Assembly (NCBI GenBank): GCA_017433725.1
Contig: JAFRGQ010000065.1
Coordinates: 1-47,877 of the forward strand
From: Lachnospiraceae bacterium
Lineage (GTDB): Bacteria; Bacillota; Clostridia; Lachnospirales; Lachnospiraceae
Direction of reading: 5' to 3'
DNA: 47,877 nt
In this document: piece after piece, positions 24,457-33,111 of the stretch
Position numbering within the stretch: the stretch's first letter is position 1
Layout: each line of letters begins with the position of its first letter
Notes under the pieces: model-generated
Database searches by the model: none
What the model was told of the DNA's origin: nothing
What the model saw: the letters and a program-made list of their open reading frames with translations, nothing else
Position numbers and translations under genes: made by a program

Positions 24457-26739
24457 ATGATGTCTGTGATATTTCATGAGAAGAGCAAAGTATTTCATCT
24501 GACGAATTCCTATGTCAGTTACATTATTCGCATTATGGAGAACGACCAGCTCGAGAACCTGTATTACGGAAAAGCCGTCCATGACAGCGAGGACTTTGAC
24601 CGATTTCACGAAGAGGGCTGGCGCTCCCAGGCAGCCGTCTGCATGCCGGATCCGTCCGATCTGTCCATGCATTACACAAGGCAGGAATACCCGGTATATG
24701 GGACCGGAGATTTCAAATCCCCTGTCTGCACGATCAGGCAGGAGAACGGCAGCCGGATCGTTGATTTCAAATACGTCTCTCACGAGATAAGCGACGGAAA
24801 ACCCCTTCTTGAAGGTCTGCCGGCAACCTATGTCGAATCTGACGAGGAAGCCCAGACGCTTACGGTCAGACTGCACGACAGCCTGATGAATACCGATCTG
24901 TATCTGCACTATACTCTCTACAGAGATTATCCGGTCATTACCCGCCATGCACAATTTGTTCATGCCGGGGATGACAGCATCGTCCTTGAACGGGCAATGA
25001 GTGCGGGCGTTGACTTCCTTGATATGAACTATGATTTCCTGCAGCTTTCCGGTGCGTGGGGCCGTGAACGCTATCCGAAAAGAAGACGGCTTGAGATGGG
25101 TCTTCAGGGAATCCAGGGCCTTGCAGGCACGACCGCCGGAGCGGAGCAGAATCCGTTTGTAGCTCTTCTCCGTCCTGACGCAACGGAAGATTTCGGTGAA
25201 GTTTACGGATTCAGTCTGGTATACAGCGGGAATTTTCTGGCAAACGTTGAGGTGTCGACATTTGACATGACCCGTCTGTCGATCGGTATTAACCCGGAGA
25301 ACTTTGCCTGGAAGATTGAGAAGGGACAGAGCTTTACCACGCCGGAAGTCGTTATGGTCTATTCGGACAGCGGACTCGGCGGCATGAGCAGGACCTATCA
25401 CAGGCTTTACCGCAGCCGTCTGATCAGAGGAATATGGAGAGACAAAGCGTGTCCGATCCTTCTGAACAACTGGGAAGGAACATATTTCGATTTCAATGAG
25501 GAAATCATCCTGAAGATGGCGAGGGAAGCGAAGGAAGTCGGAGTGGAACTCTTCGTTCTTGACGACGGATGGTTCGGAAAACGGAACGACGACAGGAGAG
25601 GACTCGGCGACTGGTTCTGCAATCTTGACAAAATTCCTTCCGGTATCGACGGTCTCTCACGCAAAGTCGAGGAAATCGGTCTGAAATTCGGTCTCTGGGT
25701 CGAACTTGAGATGATTAATGAGGACAGCGACCTGTACAGAGCGCATCCGGATTGGCTCATACAGGCACCGGGGCGTAAACGCTGCCAGACGAGGCATCAG
25801 TACGTGCTCGACTATTCGAGAAAGGAAGTAGTCGATCATATCTACGGAATGATGTCTGAGCTTCTCAAAAAATCAAAGATTTCGTATATCAAATGGGATA
25901 TGAACCGTTACATGACGGAGCCGTTCAGTGCTGCACTTCCCGCAGACAGGCAGGGGGAAATGATGCACCGCTATATTCTCGGCGTTTACTGTCTCTACGA
26001 GAGGCTTACCTCCGAGTTCCCTGAAATCCTGTTCGAATCCTGTGCGAGCGGCGGAGCCAGATTCGATCCGGGTATGCTCTACTATGCGCCTCAGACATGG
26101 TGCAGTGATGATTCAGACGCCAACGAGCGCCTGAAGATTCAGTACGGCACTTCCGTCGTCTATCCGATATCCAGCATCGGAGCACATGTATCCGCAGTGC
26201 CGAACCACCAGGTGATGCGGAAGACGCCGCTGCATACACGCGCCTCAGTGGCTTACTTCGGCACATTCGGTTATGAGCTGGTACTCGGGAAGCTCAGCGA
26301 CTTCGAGCTGTCTGAGGTAAGACGGCAGATCGATTTCATGAAGAGGCATCGCGAACTTATTCAGATCGACGGAGATTTTTATCGCATCTCAAGTCCGTTC
26401 GAACACAACGAGACCGGCTGGATGACCGTCTCGCAGGACAGAAAAAATGCGCTTGCGCTTTATGCACAGACGCTCAATAAAGTCAATGCATCCTGGGTGC
26501 GCTTTAAACTGAAGGGACTTGATCCCGATACGAAATACAGAGTCAGGTACGAGATCGTGGAGGAGCCGAGAGATTTCTATATTTACGGGATGGAGCCGAC
26601 CGAGGGCAAAGTCGAAACGCGGGAATTCCTTGCTTACGGCGACGAGCTGATGAATATCGGCGTCGTTGTCGACCGGATCGACTTCTTTAAGCTCGGCGGA
26701 GACTTTGCTGCTTTCCTATATGAGATAGATGCAATATGA
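24457..26739 (+). CDS. Alpha-galactosidase (GH36)
   Basis: It releases alpha-linked galactose from melibiose, raffinose and related sugars in the cytoplasm; there is no signal peptide. An N-terminal beta-supersandwich domain (about 1-320) precedes the catalytic barrel. FVLDDGWFG (about 367-375) and WVELEMINEDSD (about 414-425) bind sugar. The nucleophile is D481 in KWDMNR. CASGGARFDPG is at 529-539, and CSDDSD carries the likely acid/base D551. A C-terminal beta domain follows. At 760 residues it is close to the family's 730. AAAGGAGA precedes the ATG. Position behind the AraC regulator and importer gives the physiological role: importing and cutting alpha-galactosides. Confidence 0.95.
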   Translation: MMSVIFHEKSKVFHLTNSYVSYIIRIMENDQLENLYYGKAVHDSEDFDRFHEEGWRSQAAVCMPDPSDLSMHYTRQEYPVYGTGDFKSPVCTIRQENGSRIVDFKYVSHEISDGKPLLEGLPATYVESDEEAQTLTVRLHDSLMNTDLYLHYTLYRDYPVITRHAQFVHAGDDSIVLERAMSAGVDFLDMNYDFLQLSGAWGRERYPKRRRLEMGLQGIQGLAGTTAGAEQNPFVALLRPDATEDFGEVYGFSLVYSGNFLANVEVSTFDMTRLSIGINPENFAWKIEKGQSFTTPEVVMVYSDSGLGGMSRTYHRLYRSRLIRGIWRDKACPILLNNWEGTYFDFNEEIILKMAREAKEVGVELFVLDDGWFGKRNDDRRGLGDWFCNLDKIPSGIDGLSRKVEEIGLKFGLWVELEMINEDSDLYRAHPDWLIQAPGRKRCQTRHQYVLDYSRKEVVDHIYGMMSELLKKSKISYIKWDMNRYMTEPFSAALPADRQGEMMHRYILGVYCLYERLTSEFPEILFESCASGGARFDPGMLYYAPQTWCSDDSDANERLKIQYGTSVVYPISSIGAHVSAVPNHQVMRKTPLHTRASVAYFGTFGYELVLGKLSDFELSEVRRQIDFMKRHRELIQIDGDFYRISSPFEHNETGWMTVSQDRKNALALYAQTLNKVNASWVRFKLKGLDPDTKYRVRYEIVEEPRDFYIYGMEPTEGKVETREFLAYGDELMNIGVVVDRIDFFKLGGDFAAFLYEIDAI

Positions 26740-26809
26740 TATCTGAGCATTTCTTAGGTGGTTTCTGCCTTTGAAGGATGCATGAAATAGAAATACGGAC
26801 ATTTTCAAT

Positions 26810-26861
26810 AAAGGGGATGGTTCACATGAAGCGTTTTCTGCTTCAAAGAACCATCCCCTTT
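26810..26861 (+). terminator. Terminator after the alpha-galactosidase gene
   Basis: AAAGGGGATGGTTC (26810-26823) pairs perfectly with GAACCATCCCCTTT (26848-26861), with an inner TGAAGC/GCTTCA stem. Only TTT follows, so ending may be partial. Confidence 0.65.
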
Positions 26862-26938
26862 ATCCGAAAAAAGATTTGAAAATATGCCCTCTCCATTATA
26901 TCATAGACAGTAAGAAAACTAGTTTAGGAGAATGTGTA

Positions 26939-27508
26939 ATGGGAGCATTAGACGGTCAGATACTGCTCTGGATTCAGAGCCTGAGAACACCGCTGCTGAA
27001 CAAATTCATGGTTTCTTATACTCAGCTCGGTGACCATGGGTTACTCTTTATTGCTATGGCACTGCTTCTTATTGCCATTCCGGCTACGCGCAGAACAGGA
27101 TGTGCGTCAGCTTTTGGGCTGGCAATCGGTGCTCTTGTCACAAATCTTTTATTAAAACCCTTCTTTATGAGACCTCGGCCGTACGTGACGGTTCCGGGTC
27201 TGACCAATCTTATCGATATGTCGAGAGACCCGAATTCTTTTCCGTCAGGACATTCGACAGCTGCTTTCGGCGTGTGTATGGCGATCTTTCTGACCGTCAA
27301 AGATAAAAGGCTGAAAGCCGCATCGCTTTTTGTGGCAGTGCTTATGGGATTTTCCAGATTATATGTAGCGGTACATTACCCGACGGACGTCATTGTCGGT
27401 GCGCTGATCGGAACTATGGCAGCCTGCCTGGGCATTAAGCTCGTGCGGTTCCTGGAAAGAAAAATCAGCGAAAGGAAGATGAAAACATCCGGGAAGGAGA
27501 AAAAATGA
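26939..27508 (+). CDS. PAP2-family membrane phosphatase
   Basis: This is a PAP2 phosphatase of the undecaprenyl-pyrophosphate or phosphatidylglycerol-phosphate type. All three motifs are intact: KPFFMRPRP (about 60-68), PSGH (about 86-89) and SRLYVAVHYPTD (about 125-136). The catalytic histidines are H89 and H133. It has about six hydrophobic segments and a basic tail, and the active site is expected outside the membrane. The ATG at 26939 has TAGGAGA upstream, giving 189 residues; a reading from 26876 would overlap the control region. It shares ATGA with the start of the next gene, so translation is coupled to a lipoprotein. Confidence 0.9.
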   Translation: MGALDGQILLWIQSLRTPLLNKFMVSYTQLGDHGLLFIAMALLLIAIPATRRTGCASAFGLAIGALVTNLLLKPFFMRPRPYVTVPGLTNLIDMSRDPNSFPSGHSTAAFGVCMAIFLTVKDKRLKAASLFVAVLMGFSRLYVAVHYPTDVIVGALIGTMAACLGIKLVRFLERKISERKMKTSGKEKK

Positions 27509-29301
27509 AGAAAAAAATCATGGTCGCTGTTCTTGCAGCGCTCTTATGCACGGGTTGCAAAATGCCCGAGATTTCTTTTGAAAATGCAAACTCGCCTCTC
27601 TTTGTCCAGGACAGCAAAGTGGATTCTGTCGATGCATCTTCCGCTGAGAAGGACACAAAAGACACGAGCGGAAAAACCGATTCTGTAAGCAACGGTACGG
27701 TCACGCCTGCTCCTACAAAACCCGCCAAAGATACTTCCGATGCGACGGAATCGGCAAAGGAGCCGAAAGTTACAAGTGCTGCCGATAATAAGACGAACGA
27801 TGATTCTTCCGCACCGGCAGACAGTTCCGAGGCAACGGACAGCAAGGCAGATACAAAGGATACCGACAGTAAATCCGAAAAGACAGAGATAACCGGAAAG
27901 CCGCCGGTCGTTGTGGAAGATCCGCAGCAGCTCACGGTGAAAAATACCTGTTTCTATCAGTACGGAAAGGGAAACAAGTCTGCATATGCTAGGTACGAAT
28001 GGCTCAGACTTGATGAGGAAGCAGAAGAACTCTGCCCGGAACTGGGTAAAGCACTTCAGCAAGAGGAATCCCTGGTCAGAAAGAACATGAAAGCTGCTTT
28101 TGATGATCTGGACGCAGCATCGCAAAAAGCGTCAGGGAAGAGTTCATCAAGATATTTTATCAACCGGAAAGCTTATCCTGTAAGATGCGATAACGCAGCG
28201 CTCAGCGCATTATTTATCACGAACGATAATCGTGGAACGAAGAGTGATATGTCGTTTGAGACGATCAATCTGGATTCTCAGACAGGGGAGGCAATTGCTC
28301 TTACGGATATCGTCGATCTGAAAGAACTTCCGAAGGTGCTGACTGATTCATACGAGACGATCTACACGGATGATCCGATTCCGGATTTTAAAAAGATGGC
28401 AACGGACCTTGCCGAAGACGATTACGTATGGGCAATATCAAGAGAAGGCCTGAACTGCTATTTTGCTGATGAGAGCGGTGAACAGCTTATCACTGTTCCG
28501 GTCATAAGGACCGGCAGTAAGGATCTGTTCAGCGAATCCTATAAGGAAGTGCCCGATTCTTATATTATGCCGCTCAGTGAGGAGTTCCTGAGTGTATTTG
28601 ACAAGTCCGATGACGGTAAAGCAGACACTCTTTATTTCTACGGTAATGAGAAAGGTGACAGGGTCACCGTCGAGTTGAACGGAGAGAAAGCGGTCGGAAG
28701 ATTTATCTATAACGGATTTATGCCTTATCTTGTGCGCACGGCTGATGAGGGGTATTATATATATGTGCTTTGCAGCCTCGATAATGACTATGAGGAGATC
28801 GCTGTTTATGACATCTGTGAGGAGACTCCTGTATTCATCGGTATGGTTTCCAACACCGGCTTTATGTGGGATAACAGCGAGGATGACGTTTCAATGAAAA
28901 TTCTGCCCTGTACACCGGAGAAGTTTTATCTGGCGACCGATATTAATCTTCTGAGTACATACAGCGGTATCAGACAGTACAAAACCGGAAGTGAAGGAAT
29001 GCCGGAGCCTCTGGACGACTTGTATGATGTCCATGGGGATATCGAGCTGACGGTACTTAAGCCGTTCGTGGCGGATGTCATAAACCCGAAGACCGGAAAA
29101 GTCAAGGATGAAGGCGTGAGCATTGAAGAGGATACAAAGCTTAAGATCTTCAGAACAGATGCAAAGAGTATCGTGGATCTGAAGACGGAAGACGATGAGA
29201 TCATTCGCGTCGAAGTGGATACTACGTCCGGGGGATGGCCTCAGACGATAGACGGAACGAAGATAGAGAAACTCTTTGACGGAATCAGATTTGCAGGATA
29301 A
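27505..29301 (+). CDS. Lipoprotein with DUF4163/DUF3298-like domain
   Basis: The signal peptide ends in LLCTGC, so C18 would be lipidated. Residues 20-135 are a Ser/Thr/Lys/Asp-rich linker, probably disordered. From about 145 the sequence resembles the DUF4163-DUF3298 pair found in RsiV-type anti-sigma factors and PdaC: FETINLDSQTGEAIALTDI and WAISREGLNCYFADESGEQ are the characteristic phrases. A further 200 residues of unknown fold follow. In RsiV this domain binds lysozyme; whether this protein does is untested. The gene overlaps the PAP2 gene by 4 bp (ATGA) and the next gene by 1 bp (TAATG). All three probably act on the cell surface. It is 598 residues long. Confidence 0.75.
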   Translation: MKKKIMVAVLAALLCTGCKMPEISFENANSPLFVQDSKVDSVDASSAEKDTKDTSGKTDSVSNGTVTPAPTKPAKDTSDATESAKEPKVTSAADNKTNDDSSAPADSSEATDSKADTKDTDSKSEKTEITGKPPVVVEDPQQLTVKNTCFYQYGKGNKSAYARYEWLRLDEEAEELCPELGKALQQEESLVRKNMKAAFDDLDAASQKASGKSSSRYFINRKAYPVRCDNAALSALFITNDNRGTKSDMSFETINLDSQTGEAIALTDIVDLKELPKVLTDSYETIYTDDPIPDFKKMATDLAEDDYVWAISREGLNCYFADESGEQLITVPVIRTGSKDLFSESYKEVPDSYIMPLSEEFLSVFDKSDDGKADTLYFYGNEKGDRVTVELNGEKAVGRFIYNGFMPYLVRTADEGYYIYVLCSLDNDYEEIAVYDICEETPVFIGMVSNTGFMWDNSEDDVSMKILPCTPEKFYLATDINLLSTYSGIRQYKTGSEGMPEPLDDLYDVHGDIELTVLKPFVADVINPKTGKVKDEGVSIEEDTKLKIFRTDAKSIVDLKTEDDEIIRVEVDTTSGGWPQTIDGTKIEKLFDGIRFAG

Positions 29302-30032
29302 TGGGAATGCCAATGAGTAACCAGAATACATATCAGAATGGGAATAACAGCCAGCCATATCAGGGATTGGATGCAAACGGGCGTCCGTATTATACCGGAT
29401 ATGATGAAAGGGGAATTCCATATTATACGGGCTATGACGACAGAGGGCAGCCATACTATGTAAGCTATGACGAGTACGGCCGTCAGTATTATATGGGATA
29501 TGATGAGAACGGTAACCAGTTCACAAGGTATGCGGATGCACCGTCGGGAGCTGAGCAGACGTCGCAGGGAGGCTCCTATTCGGGCAGCGGCACAGGTGCA
29601 GCTGCCGGAAGCGCCTCTAAGACTCCGCGGAAACGCAGACCTGCTTCGGGAAATTCGGCCGGAAGGACCCGGTCAGGAAGCGGAGTAGCTTATCCGGGAG
29701 GAACATCATCGAGACCGAGGAAAAAGAAAAAGAAGACTCCCGAGGAGAGGGCGGCTGCCGACAGAAGAAAGAGACGTGAGGAGCGCCGCTTGGAGCAGGA
29801 AGCGAGAAGAGCGGCGTTAAATCGAAGAATTCTTCTTGTGGGAGGCGGCATTATTGTTTTTCTTATATTCCTGATTATCGGTTTTCTGATTGGCCGGAAA
29901 CAGGCTGATGCGCGGTATGCAAATCAAATCAGCGCGCAGACTGCGAGCGCATATACAGCTGAACTGGATATATCAGAACAGGAAGTAATAATTCAGGCGG
30001 AGGAGAAAGATACTATTACAGGGGAAATGTAA
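29301..30032 (+). CDS. Tyr-rich repeat protein with one membrane helix
   Basis: I do not recognise the family. Residues 24-72 contain four 11-residue repeats of the form PYYTGYDERGI (33-bp units, 29385-29516), and a degenerate copy lies before them. A Gly/Ser-rich stretch and a strongly basic segment (RPRKKKKKTPEERAAADRRK, then Arg/Glu-rich coiled coil) precede one membrane helix at about 178-199 (ILLVGGGIIVFLIFLIIGFLIG). About 40 residues follow. The charge pattern predicts the repeats are inside the cell. The GYD repeats look like low-complexity aromatic sequence that could drive assembly. The start overlaps the previous stop; ATG codons at 29307 and 29313 are alternatives. The product is 243 residues. 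Confidence 0.75.
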   Translation: MGMPMSNQNTYQNGNNSQPYQGLDANGRPYYTGYDERGIPYYTGYDDRGQPYYVSYDEYGRQYYMGYDENGNQFTRYADAPSGAEQTSQGGSYSGSGTGAAAGSASKTPRKRRPASGNSAGRTRSGSGVAYPGGTSSRPRKKKKKTPEERAAADRRKRREERRLEQEARRAALNRRILLVGGGIIVFLIFLIIGFLIGRKQADARYANQISAQTASAYTAELDISEQEVIIQAEEKDTITGEM

Positions 30033-30096
30033 TCTGCACATTTGGGGAAATGTACAGGTTTAAAGGGGAGTATAACTGTTTTTGAAGGGGAAAAAA

Positions 30097-30435
30097 ATGA
30101 TAATCAGTGAGCGCATTTTCGAAATTTTAAAAGAACGCGGAATGACACAGCGGGAATTTTCAATCAGAACAGACATATCACAGAGTGCGATCAGTGACTG
30201 GAAAAGGAAGAAGACGAATCCGTCTGCCGAGAAAATAATGCTCATTTGCAATGTCCTGGAGGTGTCGCCTTATGAATTGCTCGGAGAGGCAGATACAAGG
30301 ACAGATAAGAATCCGGAGCATATTATGATAGATACGGATTCGGACGAGAACTACCTGATAGAGAAATTTCACACGTTATCTAAGGCAAAGCGCAACAGAG
30401 TACTTGGGTACATAGATGCACTGGCTGAGAAATGA
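30097..30435 (+). CDS. XRE family regulator
   Basis: This is a small Cro/C1-type DNA-binding protein of 112 residues. The helix-turn-helix covers about residues 5-62 (ILKERGMTQREFSIRTDISQSAISDWKRKKTNPSAEKIM). A short C-terminal helix (KAKRNRVLGYIDALAEK) probably mediates pairing. The ATG at 30097 has GAAGGGG six bases upstream; an upstream TTG would overlap that site. It is followed after 34 bp by an acidic protein gene, so the two are likely co-transcribed, and the regulator may control its own operon. No palindromic operator is clear in the short gap before it. Confidence 0.85.
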   Translation: MIISERIFEILKERGMTQREFSIRTDISQSAISDWKRKKTNPSAEKIMLICNVLEVSPYELLGEADTRTDKNPEHIMIDTDSDENYLIEKFHTLSKAKRNRVLGYIDALAEK

Positions 30436-30469
30436 GCTATTGCATGTAGGATAAAAGGAGGCTTAGTGA

Positions 30470-32137
30470 ATGAATAAGATGCAGAAACTTCAAAGTGTTA
30501 ATGAGCAGATTCGAACACTCAGGAAGGACAACGATGTTCTTGCAGAACTGTGCCTTCGGATCGAGGACTATATTCGAGACAAAAAATTTCTGCCGACAGA
30601 TTTGTACGAGAGCACAATTTTGCAGCTGCGCAATATGAAGGAAGCGCAGGAGCTGTGCAGAAATGACTTTACAGCCCTCGTCGGATCGGAAGATTTTCCT
30701 GAAACATTTTCCGAAGCGGACGAAAGAATGGAGAAACAGTATGAGCTCTTCTGCAAGGAGGAGATCATACAGCACGCTGTGAGATTTAAGAATCTGGTTA
30801 CGGATAACCCGTTGGAAGCGGATGCATTGAAAGAGGCTCAGGATCAGACGGAAATCGTTGATCCGAATACTCTGACCCTCGAAGATTGCCAGGTCAAGTA
30901 TCAGCCGTATATTGATTTCCTGAGTGCTCTTGCTGAGAAGAATGTGTACACCAGGATCGGTTACGTCAGAAAGCTGGAAGAAACATTCGCTTCTGAGCTG
31001 ATAGCGGGTGCAATTATCAATCAGGATATTTATGAACCCGAGACTGCTGAGGAGGGATTCGAAGAAGAAGACCTCGACGAATATGACGCAAATCCGGAGG
31101 AAACCGTCGCAGCACCATCCTTTATCAGTGATGAGGATGCCGATGAGGCAGAGAATGATGACATAGAAGATGCCGTTGATGATGTGAATGAGCAGGCGGA
31201 AGAGATTGCCGCAGCGGAAGAGACTGACGATGCTTCCGCAGAGGAGATTGCTGAAGAAGATGATGCTTCTGAGGAAGTAGCCGTGGAAGAAGTTGCTGAG
31301 GAGGCTGAACCGGAGGAGGAAGCTTCCGGGAATGCGTCGGAAGAGGAGCAGGATACAGAGGCAATAACTGAGGATACAGAGGCAATAACTGAGGATACAG
31401 AGACTTCTGCTGAAGAGCCGGCCGGGGAGGCAGCTGCAGAGGCAGCTGATGAAGACAGCAACTTTCCCGTACGCGATGAGGAAGTACAGACCGGAGAGGA
31501 AGCCGAAACAGCAACCGAAGCCGAAGAAGTCGCAGAAGAAATCCCCGTCATTGAAGACTATCTCGAGGATTTTGACAGAAATTATGTCTCGTACTATCGC
31601 ACAGCATCCGACAAAGAAGAGCCGCTCGCAGCACAGCACCTCTCGAGCTGGACAGAAGACGGCGAAACGTTCGGAGCGGAAGGAGTGAAAAAACTCCTGT
31701 CGGATATCGGCTTCCATGTACATGAAATTGAGGAGCAGGATAAGATCAGGGGCAAGTATGAGAATTATAATGTTGTTCTTGAGGGACAGGACAGTGTGCT
31801 GGACGGCGACGAACCGACTCCGTTAGTCAATTTTAAACGAGAGGCTTGTCTGGAAGGATTCCGCGTAGTGTGTCTCTACGGCACATTCACCGGCGAAGCT
31901 CTGTCGAGGGCATTCCGTGAGATCGGCAACAGACATCACACACTGATCTTTTTCCAGGAGCCGATGACACAGGGCGTTCGCAGAAGTCTGGTCCGCCTTG
32001 TACGCAAGGAGGGACTGCGTAAGGAATTTGCCGTAATAGATAAGGTGGTCTACGCATATCTGGAACGCAATTATAAGGCTGACCAGATCAAAAAGATGTT
32101 CCTTGATATTGTCATGCCGGGGCCCGATACAAAATAA
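30470..32137 (+). CDS. Large acidic protein of unknown function
   Basis: I cannot assign a family. The first 185 residues are helical (ERIEDYIRDKKFLP and FLSALAEKNVYTRIGYVRKLEETF regions). Residues 185-375 are an acidic, Ala/Glu/Asp-rich disordered stretch with short TEAITED repeats. Residues about 395-555 form a folded domain (KKLLSDIGFHVHEIEEQDK, LEGFRVVCLYGTFTGEALSRAF, HHTLIFFQEPMTQGVRRSLV, EFAVIDKVVYAYLERNY) whose alternating strand/helix pattern suggests a Rossmann-like or nuclease-like fold, without a recognisable catalytic motif. AAAGGAGG precedes the ATG. It follows an XRE regulator. The length is 555 residues, with no membrane segment or signal peptide. Confidence 0.7.
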   Translation: MNKMQKLQSVNEQIRTLRKDNDVLAELCLRIEDYIRDKKFLPTDLYESTILQLRNMKEAQELCRNDFTALVGSEDFPETFSEADERMEKQYELFCKEEIIQHAVRFKNLVTDNPLEADALKEAQDQTEIVDPNTLTLEDCQVKYQPYIDFLSALAEKNVYTRIGYVRKLEETFASELIAGAIINQDIYEPETAEEGFEEEDLDEYDANPEETVAAPSFISDEDADEAENDDIEDAVDDVNEQAEEIAAAEETDDASAEEIAEEDDASEEVAVEEVAEEAEPEEEASGNASEEEQDTEAITEDTEAITEDTETSAEEPAGEAAAEAADEDSNFPVRDEEVQTGEEAETATEAEEVAEEIPVIEDYLEDFDRNYVSYYRTASDKEEPLAAQHLSSWTEDGETFGAEGVKKLLSDIGFHVHEIEEQDKIRGKYENYNVVLEGQDSVLDGDEPTPLVNFKREACLEGFRVVCLYGTFTGEALSRAFREIGNRHHTLIFFQEPMTQGVRRSLVRLVRKEGLRKEFAVIDKVVYAYLERNYKADQIKKMFLDIVMPGPDTK

Positions 32138-32164
32138 TATCTTTGCGTGAGCAAGTGGGATTCT

Positions 32165-32191
32165 ATGGCGTGTTCGGTATGAGCACGCCAT
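32165..32191 (+). terminator. Hairpin behind the acidic protein gene
   Basis: ATGGCGTG (32165-32172) pairs with CACGCCAT (32184-32191), followed by TGTGTTT. It is a modest stem with a weak U-run, likely a terminator. Confidence 0.55.
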
Positions 32192-32263
32192 TGTGTTTAT
32201 ATCAATGTTCTTCACATTTTAAAACTATGCACTGTTACATCTTAGAAAAGCCGGAGGAGAAAA

Positions 32264-33094
32264 GTGAACATAGGCGAGCGTATATTGGAACGCAGAACTC
32301 AGATTAAAATGAGCCGGGAGACATTTGCGAAGAGAACGAATGTACCGATTGAGACAGTAAAATCATGGGAAAGCGGAAGTGCAATTCCCGAAACACTCCG
32401 CCTCACAGGTATAGCACATGCGCTCAACACCAGCGTAGAGTATCTGCTGGAGGAAGACGATCCTATCCACAACAGGTGGCAGCTGAACGACCGGATGTTT
32501 TCGGAAGACAGCATGTACCGGTTCGTTGAACGGAAAAGCAGAGAGTTGAACCTTCTGCAGACTCAATATGCCCTGTCTTTTATGAAGAAAAGTCATGAGG
32601 GACAGTTTAGAAAGGGAGCTGACCGGGTGCCGTATATCAATCATCCTCTTCTTATGGCTTGCCATGCGTTTGCTGTCGGGATTCAGGAGGATTCGGTTAT
32701 TGCGGCCTGCCTGCTCCACGATGTTGTAGAGGATTGCGGCGTCAGGGCCGAAGAACTGCCTGTCAGCGACGAGGCCAGGGAGGCCGTTCTGCTTCTTTCT
32801 TTTGAAAAGCAGGAAGGGCTTACGAAGGAAGAATCACTGGAGAAGTATTATGAGAAGATTGTTAACAACAGGATCGCTTCAGTAGTAAAATGCCTGGACC
32901 GCTGCAACAATATCTCAGGCATGGCGACAGCGTTCACCAGAGAGAAAATGGCTAATTACATCGACGAGACAGAACGGTATATCATGCCGATTCTCGATAA
33001 TATCAAATATCAGTATCCTGCTTACAACACCGCTTCGTTCCTCCTCAAATATCATATGAGAAGCGTTCTGGAGACTCTGAAGCATGTTTTGTGA
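32264..33094 (+). CDS. XRE domain fused to a SpoT-like HD hydrolase domain
   Basis: Residues 1-62 form a Cro/C1-type helix-turn-helix (SRETFAKRTNVPIETVKSWESG). Residues about 100-220 match the (p)ppGpp hydrolase domain of RelA/SpoT proteins. Every residue known for hydrolysis has a counterpart: R116 (HEGQFRKG), H127 (YINHP), H152-D153 and E156-D157 (LHDVVED), and D212 and N216 (KCLDRCNN). There is no synthetase, TGS or ACT domain. It therefore looks like a MESH1-type alarmone hydrolase with a DNA-binding head; that it acts on ppGpp is inference. The GTG start follows GGAGGAG. The protein is 276 residues. The phosphodiesterase gene follows immediately. Confidence 0.85.
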   Translation: MNIGERILERRTQIKMSRETFAKRTNVPIETVKSWESGSAIPETLRLTGIAHALNTSVEYLLEEDDPIHNRWQLNDRMFSEDSMYRFVERKSRELNLLQTQYALSFMKKSHEGQFRKGADRVPYINHPLLMACHAFAVGIQEDSVIAACLLHDVVEDCGVRAEELPVSDEAREAVLLLSFEKQEGLTKEESLEKYYEKIVNNRIASVVKCLDRCNNISGMATAFTREKMANYIDETERYIMPILDNIKYQYPAYNTASFLLKYHMRSVLETLKHVL

Positions 33095-33111
33095 CAAAAG
33101 GAGAGAATTTT

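Noticed and set aside
24397-25401. 334-codon minus-strand frame opposite the alpha-galactosidase
   Set aside because: The plus-strand GH36 motifs are continuous here, and the antisense frame has no recognisable domain.
30437-31723. 428-codon minus-strand reading frame rich in Leu, Phe and Cys
   Set aside because: It is the antisense of a Glu/Asp-rich gene that has a ribosome site and folded ends; the frame exists because acidic codons read backwards give few stops.
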